Shown here: positions 26,316-34,448 of the stretch, in pieces
Position numbering within the stretch: position 1 is the stretch's first letter
How the letters are laid out: each line of letters begins with the position of its first letter
From: Streptomyces sp. NBC_00289
GTDB taxonomy: Bacteria; Actinomycetota; Actinomycetes; Streptomycetales; Streptomycetaceae
Direction of reading: 5' to 3'
Assembly: GCF_041435115.1 (NCBI RefSeq)
Contig: NZ_CP108046.1
Location: 2,666,001-2,730,000 of the forward strand
Length of the DNA: 64,000 nt
The notes under the pieces: generated by a model
The model's input: only the letters and a program-made list of their open reading frames with translations
What the model was told of the DNA's origin: nothing
Databases searched by the model: none
Program-made: the position numbers and the translations under genes

Positions 26316-26738
26316 GTGAGCGAGCCGTTCTCCGTCCGGATCACCGTCCGCGGATACGAGACCGACGTACAGGGACACCTCAACCAGAGCGTGTACATCA
26401 ACTACGCCGAACACGCCCGCTGGTCCTTGTTGCAGGCGGCGGGCATCAGCCAGGCCGCGCTCGCGGGCAGGGGCGTGGGCCCGGTCGCCCTGGAGACGAC
26501 CATCCGCTACCGGCGGGAGCTGCTCGCGGGTGACGAGGTGGACGTGAACTGCGTCTTCGTCTGGGGTGGGGGCAAGACGTTCCGGATCGAGCAGACCATC
26601 CGCAGGACGGACGGCACGGTGGCCGCCGAACTCACCTCGGTGGGCGGCCTGCTCGACCTCGGGGAACGCAGACTGCTGGCGGATCCGCAGGGCCGCTTCA
26701 AGGAACTCGCCACGGACGCGAGCCTGTTCGGCCTGTGA
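26316..26738 (+). CDS. Hotdog-fold acyl-CoA thioesterase
   Basis: A 140-aa single hotdog domain of the 4HBT/FadM type. The active-site region YETDVQGHLNQSVYINYAEHARW replaces the usual D-xx-GHVN with D-xx-GHLN, which is common. The long helix and the central beta sheet (VALETTIRYRRELLAGDEVDV) are intact. It would hydrolyse a short or medium acyl-CoA. The start is GTG at 26316, with GAGAAGGGG upstream. Confidence 0.85.
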   Translation: MSEPFSVRITVRGYETDVQGHLNQSVYINYAEHARWSLLQAAGISQAALAGRGVGPVALETTIRYRRELLAGDEVDVNCVFVWGGGKTFRIEQTIRRTDGTVAAELTSVGGLLDLGERRLLADPQGRFKELATDASLFGL

Positions 26739-26886
26739 CCGCGACCGCCGGACGCCGCACGCCCCGTCGGACACGGGCGGCATCCCCCGCCCATCCACCG
26801 TGACCTCCTCGGCCCTCCCCACGGCGTTCCCCACCTGACGCGCGGACCTCGACTCCCCCGCACCGCGAGCACACCCTGGAGATCAC

Positions 26887-27696
26887 GTGCCGATCCCGTA
26901 CGCGAGAGCCGCCCGTCGCACCCTGCTCGCCGCCCTCGGCACCGCGGTGTTCGCCGGCCGGTGGGCGTCGGGCGGGGCGGCCCCGGCGACCGGGCTCGAC
27001 GCCCCGGAGAAGAAGGACATCGCGATGCGGCTGGTGTCCAGCGCGGAGAACTCCTCGCTGGACTGGAAGGCGCAGTACCGCTATATCGAGGACATCGGCG
27101 ACGGCCGCGGCTACACCGGCGGCATCATCGGCTTCTGCTCCGGTACGAGCGACATGCTCGCCCTCGTCGAGCTGTACACCGAGCGGGAACCGGGCAACGC
27201 CCTGGCCGGCTACCTGCCCGCGCTGCGGGCGGTGGACGGGACGGCCTCCCACGAGGGCCTCGACCCGGGCTTCGCCGCCGCGTGGCGCGAGGCCGCCGGC
27301 ACGTCCGCCTTCCGCAGGGCGCAGCGCGACGAACGGGACCGGGTCTACTTCGACCCGGCGGTCGCCCGCGCCAAGCGGGACGGCGTCGGCACGCTCGGCC
27401 AGTTCGCCTACTTCGACGCCATGGTGATGCACGGCCCCGGCTCGGACGCCGTCAGCTTCGGCGGCATCCGCCGGCGTGCCCGGGGCCTCGCGGACACCCC
27501 GGCCGACGGCGGTGACGAGACGGCGTACCTGAATGCCTTCCTCGACGCCCGGGTGTGGGCGATGGAGCAGGAGGCGGCCCACCGCGACGTGACCCGGGTC
27601 GAGACGGCCCAACGGGTGTTCCTCGCCGCGGGCAACCTCGCCCTGACCCCGCCGCTCACGTGGCGGGTGTACGGGGACGACTACACGATCGACTGA
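26887..27696 (+). CDS. csn: Secreted chitosanase, GH46
   Basis: A 269-aa precursor with a twin-Arg-like or Sec signal (ARAARRTLLAALGTAVFAG) and a GH46 catalytic domain. The acid Glu is in LVSSAENSSLDW and the base Asp is in YIEDIGDGRGYTGGIIGF, both at the expected spacing. It cleaves beta-1,4 bonds in chitosan outside the cell. The start is GTG at 26887 after GGAGATCAC. The last 16 bases overlap the end of the purine permease gene on the opposite strand. Confidence 0.95.
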   Translation: MPIPYARAARRTLLAALGTAVFAGRWASGGAAPATGLDAPEKKDIAMRLVSSAENSSLDWKAQYRYIEDIGDGRGYTGGIIGFCSGTSDMLALVELYTEREPGNALAGYLPALRAVDGTASHEGLDPGFAAAWREAAGTSAFRRAQRDERDRVYFDPAVARAKRDGVGTLGQFAYFDAMVMHGPGSDAVSFGGIRRRARGLADTPADGGDETAYLNAFLDARVWAMEQEAAHRDVTRVETAQRVFLAAGNLALTPPLTWRVYGDDYTID

Positions 27697-29045
27697 GGAG
27701 CGAGGGGGACGGCGTCGGCCGGGCCCGGCAGCCGGGCCGGTTCCTTGCCGGGGTGGTTGAACACGAGGTTCAGCAGGACCGCCGCGAGGCACCCTGTGGA
27801 GATGCCGGAGTCCAGCACGATCCGCGCGGTCTCCGGGAAGGCGTGGTAGAACTCCGGCGCGGTGATCGGGACGATGCCGACGGCCAGCGAGACGGCCACG
27901 ATCAGGACGTTGTCGCCCTTCTCCAGGGCCGCCCCGACGAGGGTCTGGATGCCGCTGGCCGCGACCGACCCGAACAGCACGACGCCCGCCCCGCCGAGCA
28001 CCGGACGCGGTACGACGGCGATCAGTGAGGCCGCCACCGGGCACAGGCCCATCAGCACGAGGAATCCGCCGCCGGCCGCGACCACGTACCGGCTGCGGAT
28101 GCGGGTCATGGCGACCAGCCCGATGTTCTGCGCGAAGGCGCTGCACATGAAGCCGTTGAAGAGGGGGCTGAGGGCCGAGCCGAGGGTGTCGGCCCGCAGC
28201 CCGGCCGCGATGGTCCGCTCGTCCGCGGGGCGTTCGACTATCTCGCCCAGCGCGAGCATGTCCGCGGTCGACTCGGTCATCGAGACCACCATCACCACGC
28301 ACATCGACAGGATCGCGGCGAGCTGGAACCGCGGGGCGCCGAAGTGGAACGGTGCCGGGAAGCCGACCACGTCCGCGGCGGCGACGGGGCCGAAGTCGAC
28401 TCCGCCGAAGGGGATCGCGAGCACGGTGCCGGCGACCAGGCCGAGCAGCACGGCGATCTGCTTGACGAAGCCGCGGGTGAAGCGGCGCAGCAGGAGCACG
28501 ATCAGCAGGGTGGCGCCCGCCAGGCCCAGGTTCGTGGCCGAGCCGTAGTCGTGTGCGGCGGGGTCGGGGCCCTGCGCCCAGCCGAAGGCCACGGGCAGCA
28601 GCGACACGCCGATGAGCGTGATCACCGTGCCGGTGACGACCGGCGGGAAGAAGCGGACCGCCTTGCAGAAGACGGGAGCCGCGAGGAAGCCGAGGAGTCC
28701 GGCGACGATCACCGCGCCGAAGATGACCGGCAGGGCGTCGGACGGGTCGTCCGTGGCGGCGACGATCGCGGTCATGGGGGCGACACCGGCGAAGGTGACG
28801 CCGTTGACGAAGGGGAGCCGGGCGCCGATCTTCCAGATCCCGAGGGTCTGCAGGAAGGTGGCGAGGCCGGCGGTGAACAGGCAGGCGCCGGTGAGGAAGG
28901 TGAGTTCGGTGCCGGTCAGGCCGATGGCCGCGCCGACGATCAGGGGCGGGGCGACGACTCCCGCGTACATGGCGGCCACGTGCTGCAGACCGCTGGTCGC
29001 CAGCTTGAGGACAGGGAGTTTCTCGTCAACGGGGTGGGTGGTCAC
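27681..29045 (-). CDS. Purine/uric acid permease, NCS2 (NAT) family
   Basis: A 454-aa membrane transporter with about 12-14 helices. The NAT signature is present as FAQNIGLVAMTRIRSRYV, and the QH motif occurs early in ATSGLQHVAAMYAG. Members import xanthine, urate or uracil with protons. Position after 8-oxoguanine deaminase and uricase points to a purine, probably urate or xanthine. The start is GTG at 29045 with GGAGGAG upstream. A strong hairpin in the 254-bp gap upstream suggests its own promoter or partial read-through. It is convergent with the chitosanase gene and overlaps it by 16 bp. Confidence 0.9.
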   Translation of the reverse strand: MTTHPVDEKLPVLKLATSGLQHVAAMYAGVVAPPLIVGAAIGLTGTELTFLTGACLFTAGLATFLQTLGIWKIGARLPFVNGVTFAGVAPMTAIVAATDDPSDALPVIFGAVIVAGLLGFLAAPVFCKAVRFFPPVVTGTVITLIGVSLLPVAFGWAQGPDPAAHDYGSATNLGLAGATLLIVLLLRRFTRGFVKQIAVLLGLVAGTVLAIPFGGVDFGPVAAADVVGFPAPFHFGAPRFQLAAILSMCVVMVVSMTESTADMLALGEIVERPADERTIAAGLRADTLGSALSPLFNGFMCSAFAQNIGLVAMTRIRSRYVVAAGGGFLVLMGLCPVAASLIAVVPRPVLGGAGVVLFGSVAASGIQTLVGAALEKGDNVLIVAVSLAVGIVPITAPEFYHAFPETARIVLDSGISTGCLAAVLLNLVFNHPGKEPARLPGPADAVPLAPQSIV

Positions 29046-29175
29046 GGCGGCTCCTCCGGTCGGTTGCACGTCGGCTCCGACGTGGGTGTCAAGGAGGTGG
29101 TGCGGGTGGGCAGGGGGTACCTCCACCCGGGCGGGGCATGGGGCGGAGAGGGGGAGGGACCGGGACGGGACCGTG

Positions 29176-29205
29176 CCGGGGCGCGTGCGTCCACACGCGC
29201 CCCGG
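29176..29205 (-). terminator. Terminator between deaminase and permease genes
   Basis: CCGGGGCGCGTG (29176-29187) and CACGCGCCCCGG (29194-29205) form a 12-bp stem with a six-base loop. A second small hairpin, CACGTCGG-CT-CCGACGTG (29067-29084), lies nearer the permease start. Confidence 0.75.
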
Positions 29206-29299
29206 GGACGGCCGCCGTGCACCCTGTGCGGGTCCACGGCCGCCGGCCGGGAGCCGTCCCTCCCGACCGGAGATCAAGTGCCGTACGGGGACCGGGAGA

Positions 29300-30679
29300 T
29301 CAGGCCCGGGCGGCGATCTTCGCCAGCCGCTGCGCCTGTGCCCGCGTGGAGCGGGCGATCGCGTCCTCGTCGGCGTGCAGCAGACGGTTGTTCTCGACGA
29401 TCTGGCGGCCGCCCACGAAGGAGGCCGTGACCGGGGCCGCGGCGCCGAAGACCAGCGCGGTCACCGGGTCGGCGATGGAGGCGTGGGCCAGCGTGTCGAG
29501 CTTCCACAGCACCAGGTCGGCGAGCTTGCCCGGCTCCAGGGAACCGGTCTCCGGTGCGCGGCCCAGGACCTGGGCGCCGCCGTAGGTGCCCAGGCGCAGT
29601 GCCTGACGGGCGTTGAGGGCGGCCTCGCGGTGGGCGCCGAGGCGGTTGATGAGCAGTGCGTTGCGCAGTTCGGTGTGGAGTTCGCCGGACTCGTTGGAGG
29701 CCGTGCCGTCGACGCCGAGGCCGACCGGGACGCCGGCGGCGAGCAGGTCCGGGACCCGGGCGATACCGGCCGCGAGCCGGGCGTTGGACGACGGGCAGTG
29801 CGCGACACCGGTCTTCGTCCGGGCGAAGGCGGCGATGTCGGAGTCGTTCATGTGGACGCAGTGCGCCATCCACACGTCCTCGCCGAGCCAGCCGGTGGAC
29901 TCGAAGTAGTCGGTGGGGCCCATGCCGAACAGCTCGTGGCAGAACTTCTCCTCCTCCACGGTCTCCGAGCCGTGGGTGTGCAGCCGTACGCCCTTGCGGC
30001 GGGCCAGTTCGGCGCCCTGCCGCATCAGTTCGGTGGAGACGGAGAAGGGCGAACAGGGCGCTACGGCCACCTGGGTCATGGCGTCGAAGGAGGCGTCGTG
30101 GTGCTCGTCGATGGTCGCCTCGGTGGCGGCCAGGGCGTCTTCGAGGGTCTCGACGGCGAAGTCCGGCGGCAGGCCGCCGTCCTTCTCGCTGCGGTCCATG
30201 GAGCCGCGGGCGAGGGTGAAGCGGACGCCCATCTCGCGGGCGGCGCGGATGACGGCGCCGGACAGGTCGCCGGAGCCCTTCGGGAAGACGTAGTGGTGGT
30301 CCATGGCGGTGGTGACGCCACCGCGGGCCATCATCGCCAGGGAGCCCTGGGCGGCCGAGTACACCATTTCCTCGTCGATGCGCGCCCAGGTCGGGTACAG
30401 CGCGACGAGCCAGTCGAAGAGGTTGTGGTCGGTGGCCAGGCCCCGGGTGATCCACTGGTAGTAGTGGTGGTGGGTGTTGACCAGTCCGGGGGTGACGAGG
30501 TGGCCCGAGGCGTCGATACGGCGTTCGACGTTCGCCAGGTCCTCGGGGGCCCTTCCCGCGCCGAGCGACTCGATGCGGTTGCCGGCGACGACGACATGCC
30601 CGGAGGCGTACTCGGTGTCGTGCGCGTCGACGGTCGCGATCGCACAGTTCTCGAACACGATCCGCTGGGCTGCTGCCAT
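29300..30679 (-). CDS. 8-oxoguanine deaminase (amidohydrolase)
   Basis: A 459-aa amidohydrolase of the chlorohydrolase-like branch. Metal ligands are NTHHHYY near residue 70, the His in RLHTHGSE, the His in MAHCVHMND and the Asp in GLGVDGTASNESG. The SSNARLAAG and PCSPFSVS segments match 8-oxoguanine deaminases, which convert 8-oxoguanine to urate and ammonia. The genomic position next to uricase supports this. An alternative is another N-ring deaminase of the triazine hydrolase type. It starts at ATG 30679, 114 bp after uricase, and is probably the fourth gene of the operon. Confidence 0.85.
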   Translation of the reverse strand: MAAAQRIVFENCAIATVDAHDTEYASGHVVVAGNRIESLGAGRAPEDLANVERRIDASGHLVTPGLVNTHHHYYQWITRGLATDHNLFDWLVALYPTWARIDEEMVYSAAQGSLAMMARGGVTTAMDHHYVFPKGSGDLSGAVIRAAREMGVRFTLARGSMDRSEKDGGLPPDFAVETLEDALAATEATIDEHHDASFDAMTQVAVAPCSPFSVSTELMRQGAELARRKGVRLHTHGSETVEEEKFCHELFGMGPTDYFESTGWLGEDVWMAHCVHMNDSDIAAFARTKTGVAHCPSSNARLAAGIARVPDLLAAGVPVGLGVDGTASNESGELHTELRNALLINRLGAHREAALNARQALRLGTYGGAQVLGRAPETGSLEPGKLADLVLWKLDTLAHASIADPVTALVFGAAAPVTASFVGGRQIVENNRLLHADEDAIARSTRAQAQRLAKIAARA

Positions 30680-30745
30680 GATGCGTCCTTTGCACTCGGT
30701 GGTCTCCGGGGAGAGGGCACGGCAGGACCCTGAGAGGTTTGAGTG

Positions 30746-30776
30746 CCGTGGCCGGGAGACCGTTCCCCGGCCACGG
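30746..30776 (-). terminator. Hairpin between uricase and deaminase genes
   Basis: CCGTGGCCGGG (30746-30756) pairs with CCCGGCCACGG (30766-30776) around a nine-base loop. It could terminate or attenuate transcription within the urate operon. Confidence 0.6.
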
Positions 30777-30793
30777 GTGCCGAAAGTGGGGCG

Positions 30794-31741
30794 TCAGAGG
30801 GTGGTGAGGTCCACCGGGATCCGCGCCTCGCAGCCGTCCCGCAGGACGGTGGCCTCGATCAGGCCGTAGGGCCGGTCGGCGGCGAAGTACACCTCGTTGT
30901 CGTTCTTCAGGCCGAAGGGCTCGAGGTCCACGAGGAAGTGGTGCTTGTTCGGGAGCGAGAAGCGGACCTCGTCGATCTCGCCGCGCCGGTCGATGATCCG
31001 CGACCCCATCTGGTAGAGCGTCTGCTGGAGCGACAGCGAGTACGTCTCGGCGAAGGCCTGGAGCAGGTGCCCGCGCGTCTGCTCGTACGACTCCTCCCAG
31101 TCCGGCGTCTCCCGCTCGTCGCCGGACCAGTTGAAGCGCCAGCGCGCGGAGACCTCGGTCGCCAGGATGCGGTCGTACGCCTCGGGGAGCGTCGTGTACT
31201 TGTCCTTGACGTAGCCCCAGAACTCGGAGTCGGTCGAGTTCATCACGACCAGGTCCTTCAGGCCGGAGACGACCTCCCAGGACGAGCCGTCGTAGGTGAT
31301 CTGCGCGACCCGGGTCTCCCGGCCCTGGCGGACGAAGGAGTGCTCGCCCCGGCCGGCGCCGCCCGGGCCGGTCTCGGCGTCGGAGGTCGCGATCCGCTCC
31401 CAGGCGTACTCCTCGACGCGGATGCGGGCCCGTCTGATCGGCTCCTGCGAGGTCACGAAGTGCCGGGCGAGATGGATGCCGAACTGCTCGGCCGACTCGA
31501 TGCCGTGCTCCTTGGCGAACGCGTACACCGTGTTCTTGGTGGTGTCGGTCGGCAGGACGTTGGCGTTCGAGCCGGAGTAGTGCACCTCCTCCATGTCGCC
31601 GCTGAGCGCCACGGAGACGTTCAGGTCCTTGATGTGGTGGGTCGCGCCGTCCCGGGTGATCTTCACGACCCGGTTCTCCGCCTTGCCGTACTGGTTCTGT
31701 CCCAGCATCACGGGGCGGCCGGTTCGGGGATTGTCTGCCAT
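30794..31741 (-). CDS. uaZ: Uricase (urate oxidase)
   Basis: A 315-aa cofactor-free oxidase that turns urate into 5-hydroxyisourate. It has the two-fold tunnelling-fold repeat. The catalytic Thr is in NVLPTDTTKNTVYAFAKE, and the second half shows MNSTDSEFWGY and SLPNKHHFLVDLEPFGL. The length matches actinobacterial uricases. The ATG at 31741 lies just seven bases after the HIU hydrolase stop, so the three urate genes are co-transcribed. Confidence 0.96.
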   Translation of the reverse strand: MADNPRTGRPVMLGQNQYGKAENRVVKITRDGATHHIKDLNVSVALSGDMEEVHYSGSNANVLPTDTTKNTVYAFAKEHGIESAEQFGIHLARHFVTSQEPIRRARIRVEEYAWERIATSDAETGPGGAGRGEHSFVRQGRETRVAQITYDGSSWEVVSGLKDLVVMNSTDSEFWGYVKDKYTTLPEAYDRILATEVSARWRFNWSGDERETPDWEESYEQTRGHLLQAFAETYSLSLQQTLYQMGSRIIDRRGEIDEVRFSLPNKHHFLVDLEPFGLKNDNEVYFAADRPYGLIEATVLRDGCEARIPVDLTTL

Positions 31742-31748
31742 GTGTCTG

Positions 31749-32147
31749 CTAGCTCCCTCGGTATACGGAGTAGCCGAACGGGTTGAGCAGCAGCGGTACG
31801 TGGTAGTGCTCGCCCGGCACGACGGCGAACGTGATCGCCACCTCCGGGAAGAACACCGCCCCGGCACCGCTGTCCCGGTTCGCGGGGGCGTCCTGCTGCG
31901 CATCGGCTTGCTTCTTCTCGAAATACGGCTCCACGGCGAAGTCGAGCCGCACGTGGGTGGTTTCCTCCGGCAGGGCCGGCAGGTCCTTGCACCGCCCGTC
32001 CACATCGGTCGCCGAGCCGCCGAGCTCCCGCCACCGCGCGCCGCGGCCGGCGCGGCACGCGAGCCGGACGGCGACGCCCCCGGCGGGTCGGCCGACGCTG
32101 GTGTCCAGGATGTGCGTGGACACGGAGGCGGTGGTGCTGGTGCTCAT
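31749..32147 (-). CDS. 5-hydroxyisourate hydrolase
   Basis: A 132-aa transthyretin-related enzyme that hydrolyses 5-hydroxyisourate to OHCU. Catalytic elements are STHILDTSVGRPA at the N-terminus, the Arg in DGRC, the His in HYHVPLLL and the signature C-terminus YRGS. The ATG at 32147 overlaps the OHCU decarboxylase stop by four bases (ATGA), giving translational coupling. There is an insert around KKQADAQQDAPANRDSGAG that is longer than usual. Confidence 0.95.
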   Translation of the reverse strand: MSTSTTASVSTHILDTSVGRPAGGVAVRLACRAGRGARWRELGGSATDVDGRCKDLPALPEETTHVRLDFAVEPYFEKKQADAQQDAPANRDSGAGAVFFPEVAITFAVVPGEHYHVPLLLNPFGYSVYRGS

Positions 32148-32662
32148 GGTCGGGCGTCCTCTTCGACGAGTAGGGCCAGGCGGAGACGGTTGATCATGCC
32201 CAGCTCGGTGCGGACGGTCTCCCACTCCTGCTCCGGCGTGTTGCCGAGCCGCTCCCTGGCCGCGTCGCGCATCTGCTCGCCGGTCCGGCCGGTGGCGCAG
32301 ATGAGGAAGACATGGCCGAACTTCTCCTGGTAGGCCAGGTTCAGTTCGAGCATCTCCGCCTTGAGCTCCGCGGAGGCGCCGGCCATGCCGCGCTGTTCGC
32401 GGGCCGAGGTCGGGTCGCCCGGCTCGGGCCGGCCGATCGGCGGGTGCCCGGCCATGGCCTCCGCGAGGTCCTCGGCACTCAGCCCGGACATGGCGGCGTC
32501 ACTGGCGGTGAGGAGTTCGTCGGTGGTGGCGCAGGGGCGGGCGGCGAGCAGTCGCCTCGCCCAGGTGGTGGAGGCGCACGCCTCATGGAGCGCGGCGAGG
32601 GCCGCGGACTCCTCGAGATCATTGAACCGGGCCAGGCCCGGGGGCGTGGAAGTCGACGTCAC
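32144..32662 (-). CDS. OHCU decarboxylase
   Basis: A 172-aa all-helical enzyme that decarboxylates OHCU to S-allantoin. The catalytic His is in MAGHPPIG. The family segments SAREQRGMAGAS, LNLAYQEKFGHVFLICATG and RLGNTPEQEWETVRTELGMINRLRL are all present. It is the first gene of the urate operon, with a candidate promoter about 50-90 bp upstream. Confidence 0.95.
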   Translation of the reverse strand: MTSTSTPPGLARFNDLEESAALAALHEACASTTWARRLLAARPCATTDELLTASDAAMSGLSAEDLAEAMAGHPPIGRPEPGDPTSAREQRGMAGASAELKAEMLELNLAYQEKFGHVFLICATGRTGEQMRDAARERLGNTPEQEWETVRTELGMINRLRLALLVEEDARP

Positions 32663-32712
32663 GGAAGCCTCCGTGGCCGCGAACGGCCTTCGTGCTGAAC
32701 GGGCTGCGGACA

Positions 32713-32774
32713 GCTAACGCCCCTCCGCGACACCACGTCAACACTTTGTTGAAAATTCCGGGTAACGAACCCGG
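32713..32774 (-). promoter_or_regulatory. Promoter of the urate operon with palindromes
   Basis: On the minus strand TTGACG, 18 bp and TTAGCT form a candidate promoter. The -35 lies in an imperfect palindrome, GTCAAC-N5-GTTGAA (32737-32753), which matches the TTCAAC-N5-GTTGAA element at allB. A second palindrome, CCGGGT-N5-ACCCGG (32758-32774), could terminate the gene upstream. Confidence 0.5.
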
Positions 32775-32784
32775 CCCGCCGCGC

Positions 32785-33153
32785 TCAGCCCTGCTTCTCG
32801 CGGTTCAGGTAGTTGTAGACCGTGAAGCGGCTCACCCCGAGCGCGCTCGCCACGGTCTCCACGCCGTGCCGCACGGAGAAGGCGCCACGCGCCTCGAGTA
32901 TCCGCACGACCTCCTGCTTGGCCTTGCGGTCCAGATCGGCGAGGGGCTTGCCCTGCCTGCGCTCCATGGCGGCCAGGATGTGGTCGAGCGAGTCGGCGAG
33001 CTGGGGCAGACGTACGGCGACGACGTCGGCCCCCTGCCAGGCGAGCACGACATCCTCGGGGCCGGCCTCGTCGGGCGGGAGCATCTCCCCGCCCATGGCG
33101 TCGACCAGCGGCTTCACGGCCGCGATGAAGGGCTCGTCCCCGGCGCCGGTCAT
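32785..33153 (-). CDS. Small helix-turn-helix protein
   Basis: A 122-aa protein with an N-terminal alpha/beta part (about 1-75) and a C-terminal Fis-like helix-turn-helix (VVRILEARGAFSVRHGVETVASALGVS by inspection, ending FTVYNYLNREKQG). This end is like those of DauR/YheO-type regulators, though the N-terminal part is shorter than their PAS domain. Its ATG at 33153 overlaps the upstream small gene by four bases. Position directly before the urate operon suggests a local regulator. Confidence 0.75.
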   Translation of the reverse strand: MTGAGDEPFIAAVKPLVDAMGGEMLPPDEAGPEDVVLAWQGADVVAVRLPQLADSLDHILAAMERRQGKPLADLDRKAKQEVVRILEARGAFSVRHGVETVASALGVSRFTVYNYLNREKQG

Positions 33154-33407
33154 TCCGGGCCCTCCCCGACCACGTTGACCTGGAGCGAGATCCGGGTGGC
33201 GCCCGCCTCCAGGGTCCTGCGCAGCAGCGCGTCCACGGCGGAGAGCACGGCGTCGGCACCACCCTCGGCCGTGTTGCCGAACGGGCCGACGTCCACCGCG
33301 TCCAGCTCGGCCGCCTCGACGACCTGACGGGCCACCACCGCATGCGCGGGTGGCTCGTCGAGGTCGAAGGGCTCGGTCGTGAACTCCACTCTCAATCGCA
33401 CGCGCAC
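33150..33407 (-). CDS. Small protein resembling thiamine-binding DUF77 proteins
   Basis: An 85-aa protein starting MRVRLRVEFTTEPFDLDEPP. The segment VGPFGNTAEGGADAVLSAV, followed by LEAGATRISLQVNVV, resembles the MTH1187/YkoF-type ferredoxin-like fold (pattern GxxGTxxEGxxDxVL and GxxRI). It is translationally coupled to the helix-turn-helix gene by a four-base overlap. A ligand-sensing role together with that regulator is conceivable. The family call is by eye only. Confidence 0.6.
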   Translation of the reverse strand: MRVRLRVEFTTEPFDLDEPPAHAVVARQVVEAAELDAVDVGPFGNTAEGGADAVLSAVDALLRRTLEAGATRISLQVNVVGEGPE

Positions 33408-33443
33408 AACCTAACGCGCGGCGCCGTTTTCCGCCGACCCCTC

Positions 33444-33508
33444 TTGACAAGCTCCGACGCCCGGCGGCAATCTTCCAATAAGCAGAAACCAACTTCCGCA
33501 ATACGGAA
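33444..33508 (+). promoter_or_regulatory. Promoter and tandem AllR-type operators of hyi
   Basis: TTGACA (33444-33449), 18 bp and CAATCT (33468-33473) form a candidate promoter. TTCCA-N5-CAGAA (33473-33487) and TTCCG-N5-CGGAA (33494-33508) follow, 21 bp apart, covering the start region. Confidence 0.72.
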
Positions 33509-33545
33509 ATCGTCCTCGCCTCGACACGGAAGGAGCGCGGCCCCG

Positions 33546-34403
33546 ATGCCAGGTCCCGAATCGAGCACAGCCGCAGATCAGCGCTTCAGCGTCAACCTGT
33601 CGATCCTCTTCACGGAACTCCCGCTCCTGGAGCGCCCCGCGGCCGCCGCCGCGGCCGGCTTCACCGCGGTCGAACTGTGGTGGCCCTGGATCGACTCCCC
33701 CACACCCGCGCGCTCGGAACTCGACGCCCTCAGGAGGGCGATCGAGGACGCGGGAGTCCGGCTCACGGGCCTGAACTTCTACGCCGGACAGCTCCCCGGC
33801 CCCGACCGCGGCGCCCTGTCGGTTCCCGGCGAGGAGTCCGAGCGGTTCCGCGCCAACATCGACGTGACCGCCGACTTCGCCCGCTCCCTCGGCTGCACGG
33901 CGCTGAACGCCCTGTACGGCAACCGCGTCGAGGGCGTGGACCCGGCCGAACAGGACGCGCTGGCGCTGGAGAACCTGGTCCTCGCGGCCCGGGCGGCCGA
34001 CCGGATCGGCGCGATCCTGCTGGTCGAGGCGCTCAACCGGCCGGAGTCCCCGCGGTACCCGCTGGTCAGCGCCCCGGCCGCCGTCGGCATCGTCGACAAG
34101 GTCGACGCGGCCACCGGGCTCGGCAACGCGCGGTTCCTGATGGACCTCTACCACCTGTCGATGAACGGCGAGGACCTGCCGTCGGTGATCGAGCGGTACG
34201 CGCCCCGCACCGGCCACGTCCAGATCGCCGACAACCCCGGCCGAGGCGCTCCGGGCACCGGCACGCTGCCGCTGGAGGACCTGCTCGGCCGGCTGCGGAA
34301 GGCCGGCTACGAGGGCTGGGTCGGCCTGGAGTACAAGCCGGGCGACCGCCCGAGCGCGGAGGCCTTCGACTGGCTGCCCGCCGAGGCCCGAGCCGCCCGC
34401 TGA
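33546..34403 (+). CDS. hyi: Hydroxypyruvate isomerase
   Basis: A 285-aa TIM-barrel isomerase that interconverts hydroxypyruvate and tartronate semialdehyde. Metal ligands are visible as the Glu in LLVEALNRP, the Asp in FLMDLYHLS, the His in TGHVQIADNPGRG and the Glu in VGLEYKPGD. The N-terminal FSVNLSILFTELPLLER is typical. The ATG at 33546 has GGAAGGAG upstream; the frame opens earlier but would cross the operators. The gene is followed 45 bp later by glxR. Confidence 0.93.
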   Translation: MPGPESSTAADQRFSVNLSILFTELPLLERPAAAAAAGFTAVELWWPWIDSPTPARSELDALRRAIEDAGVRLTGLNFYAGQLPGPDRGALSVPGEESERFRANIDVTADFARSLGCTALNALYGNRVEGVDPAEQDALALENLVLAARAADRIGAILLVEALNRPESPRYPLVSAPAAVGIVDKVDAATGLGNARFLMDLYHLSMNGEDLPSVIERYAPRTGHVQIADNPGRGAPGTGTLPLEDLLGRLRKAGYEGWVGLEYKPGDRPSAEAFDWLPAEARAAR

Positions 34404-34448
34404 GCGGCACCCCATCAGACGCAGCACAGAAGTCAGAGAGGCACCCTC

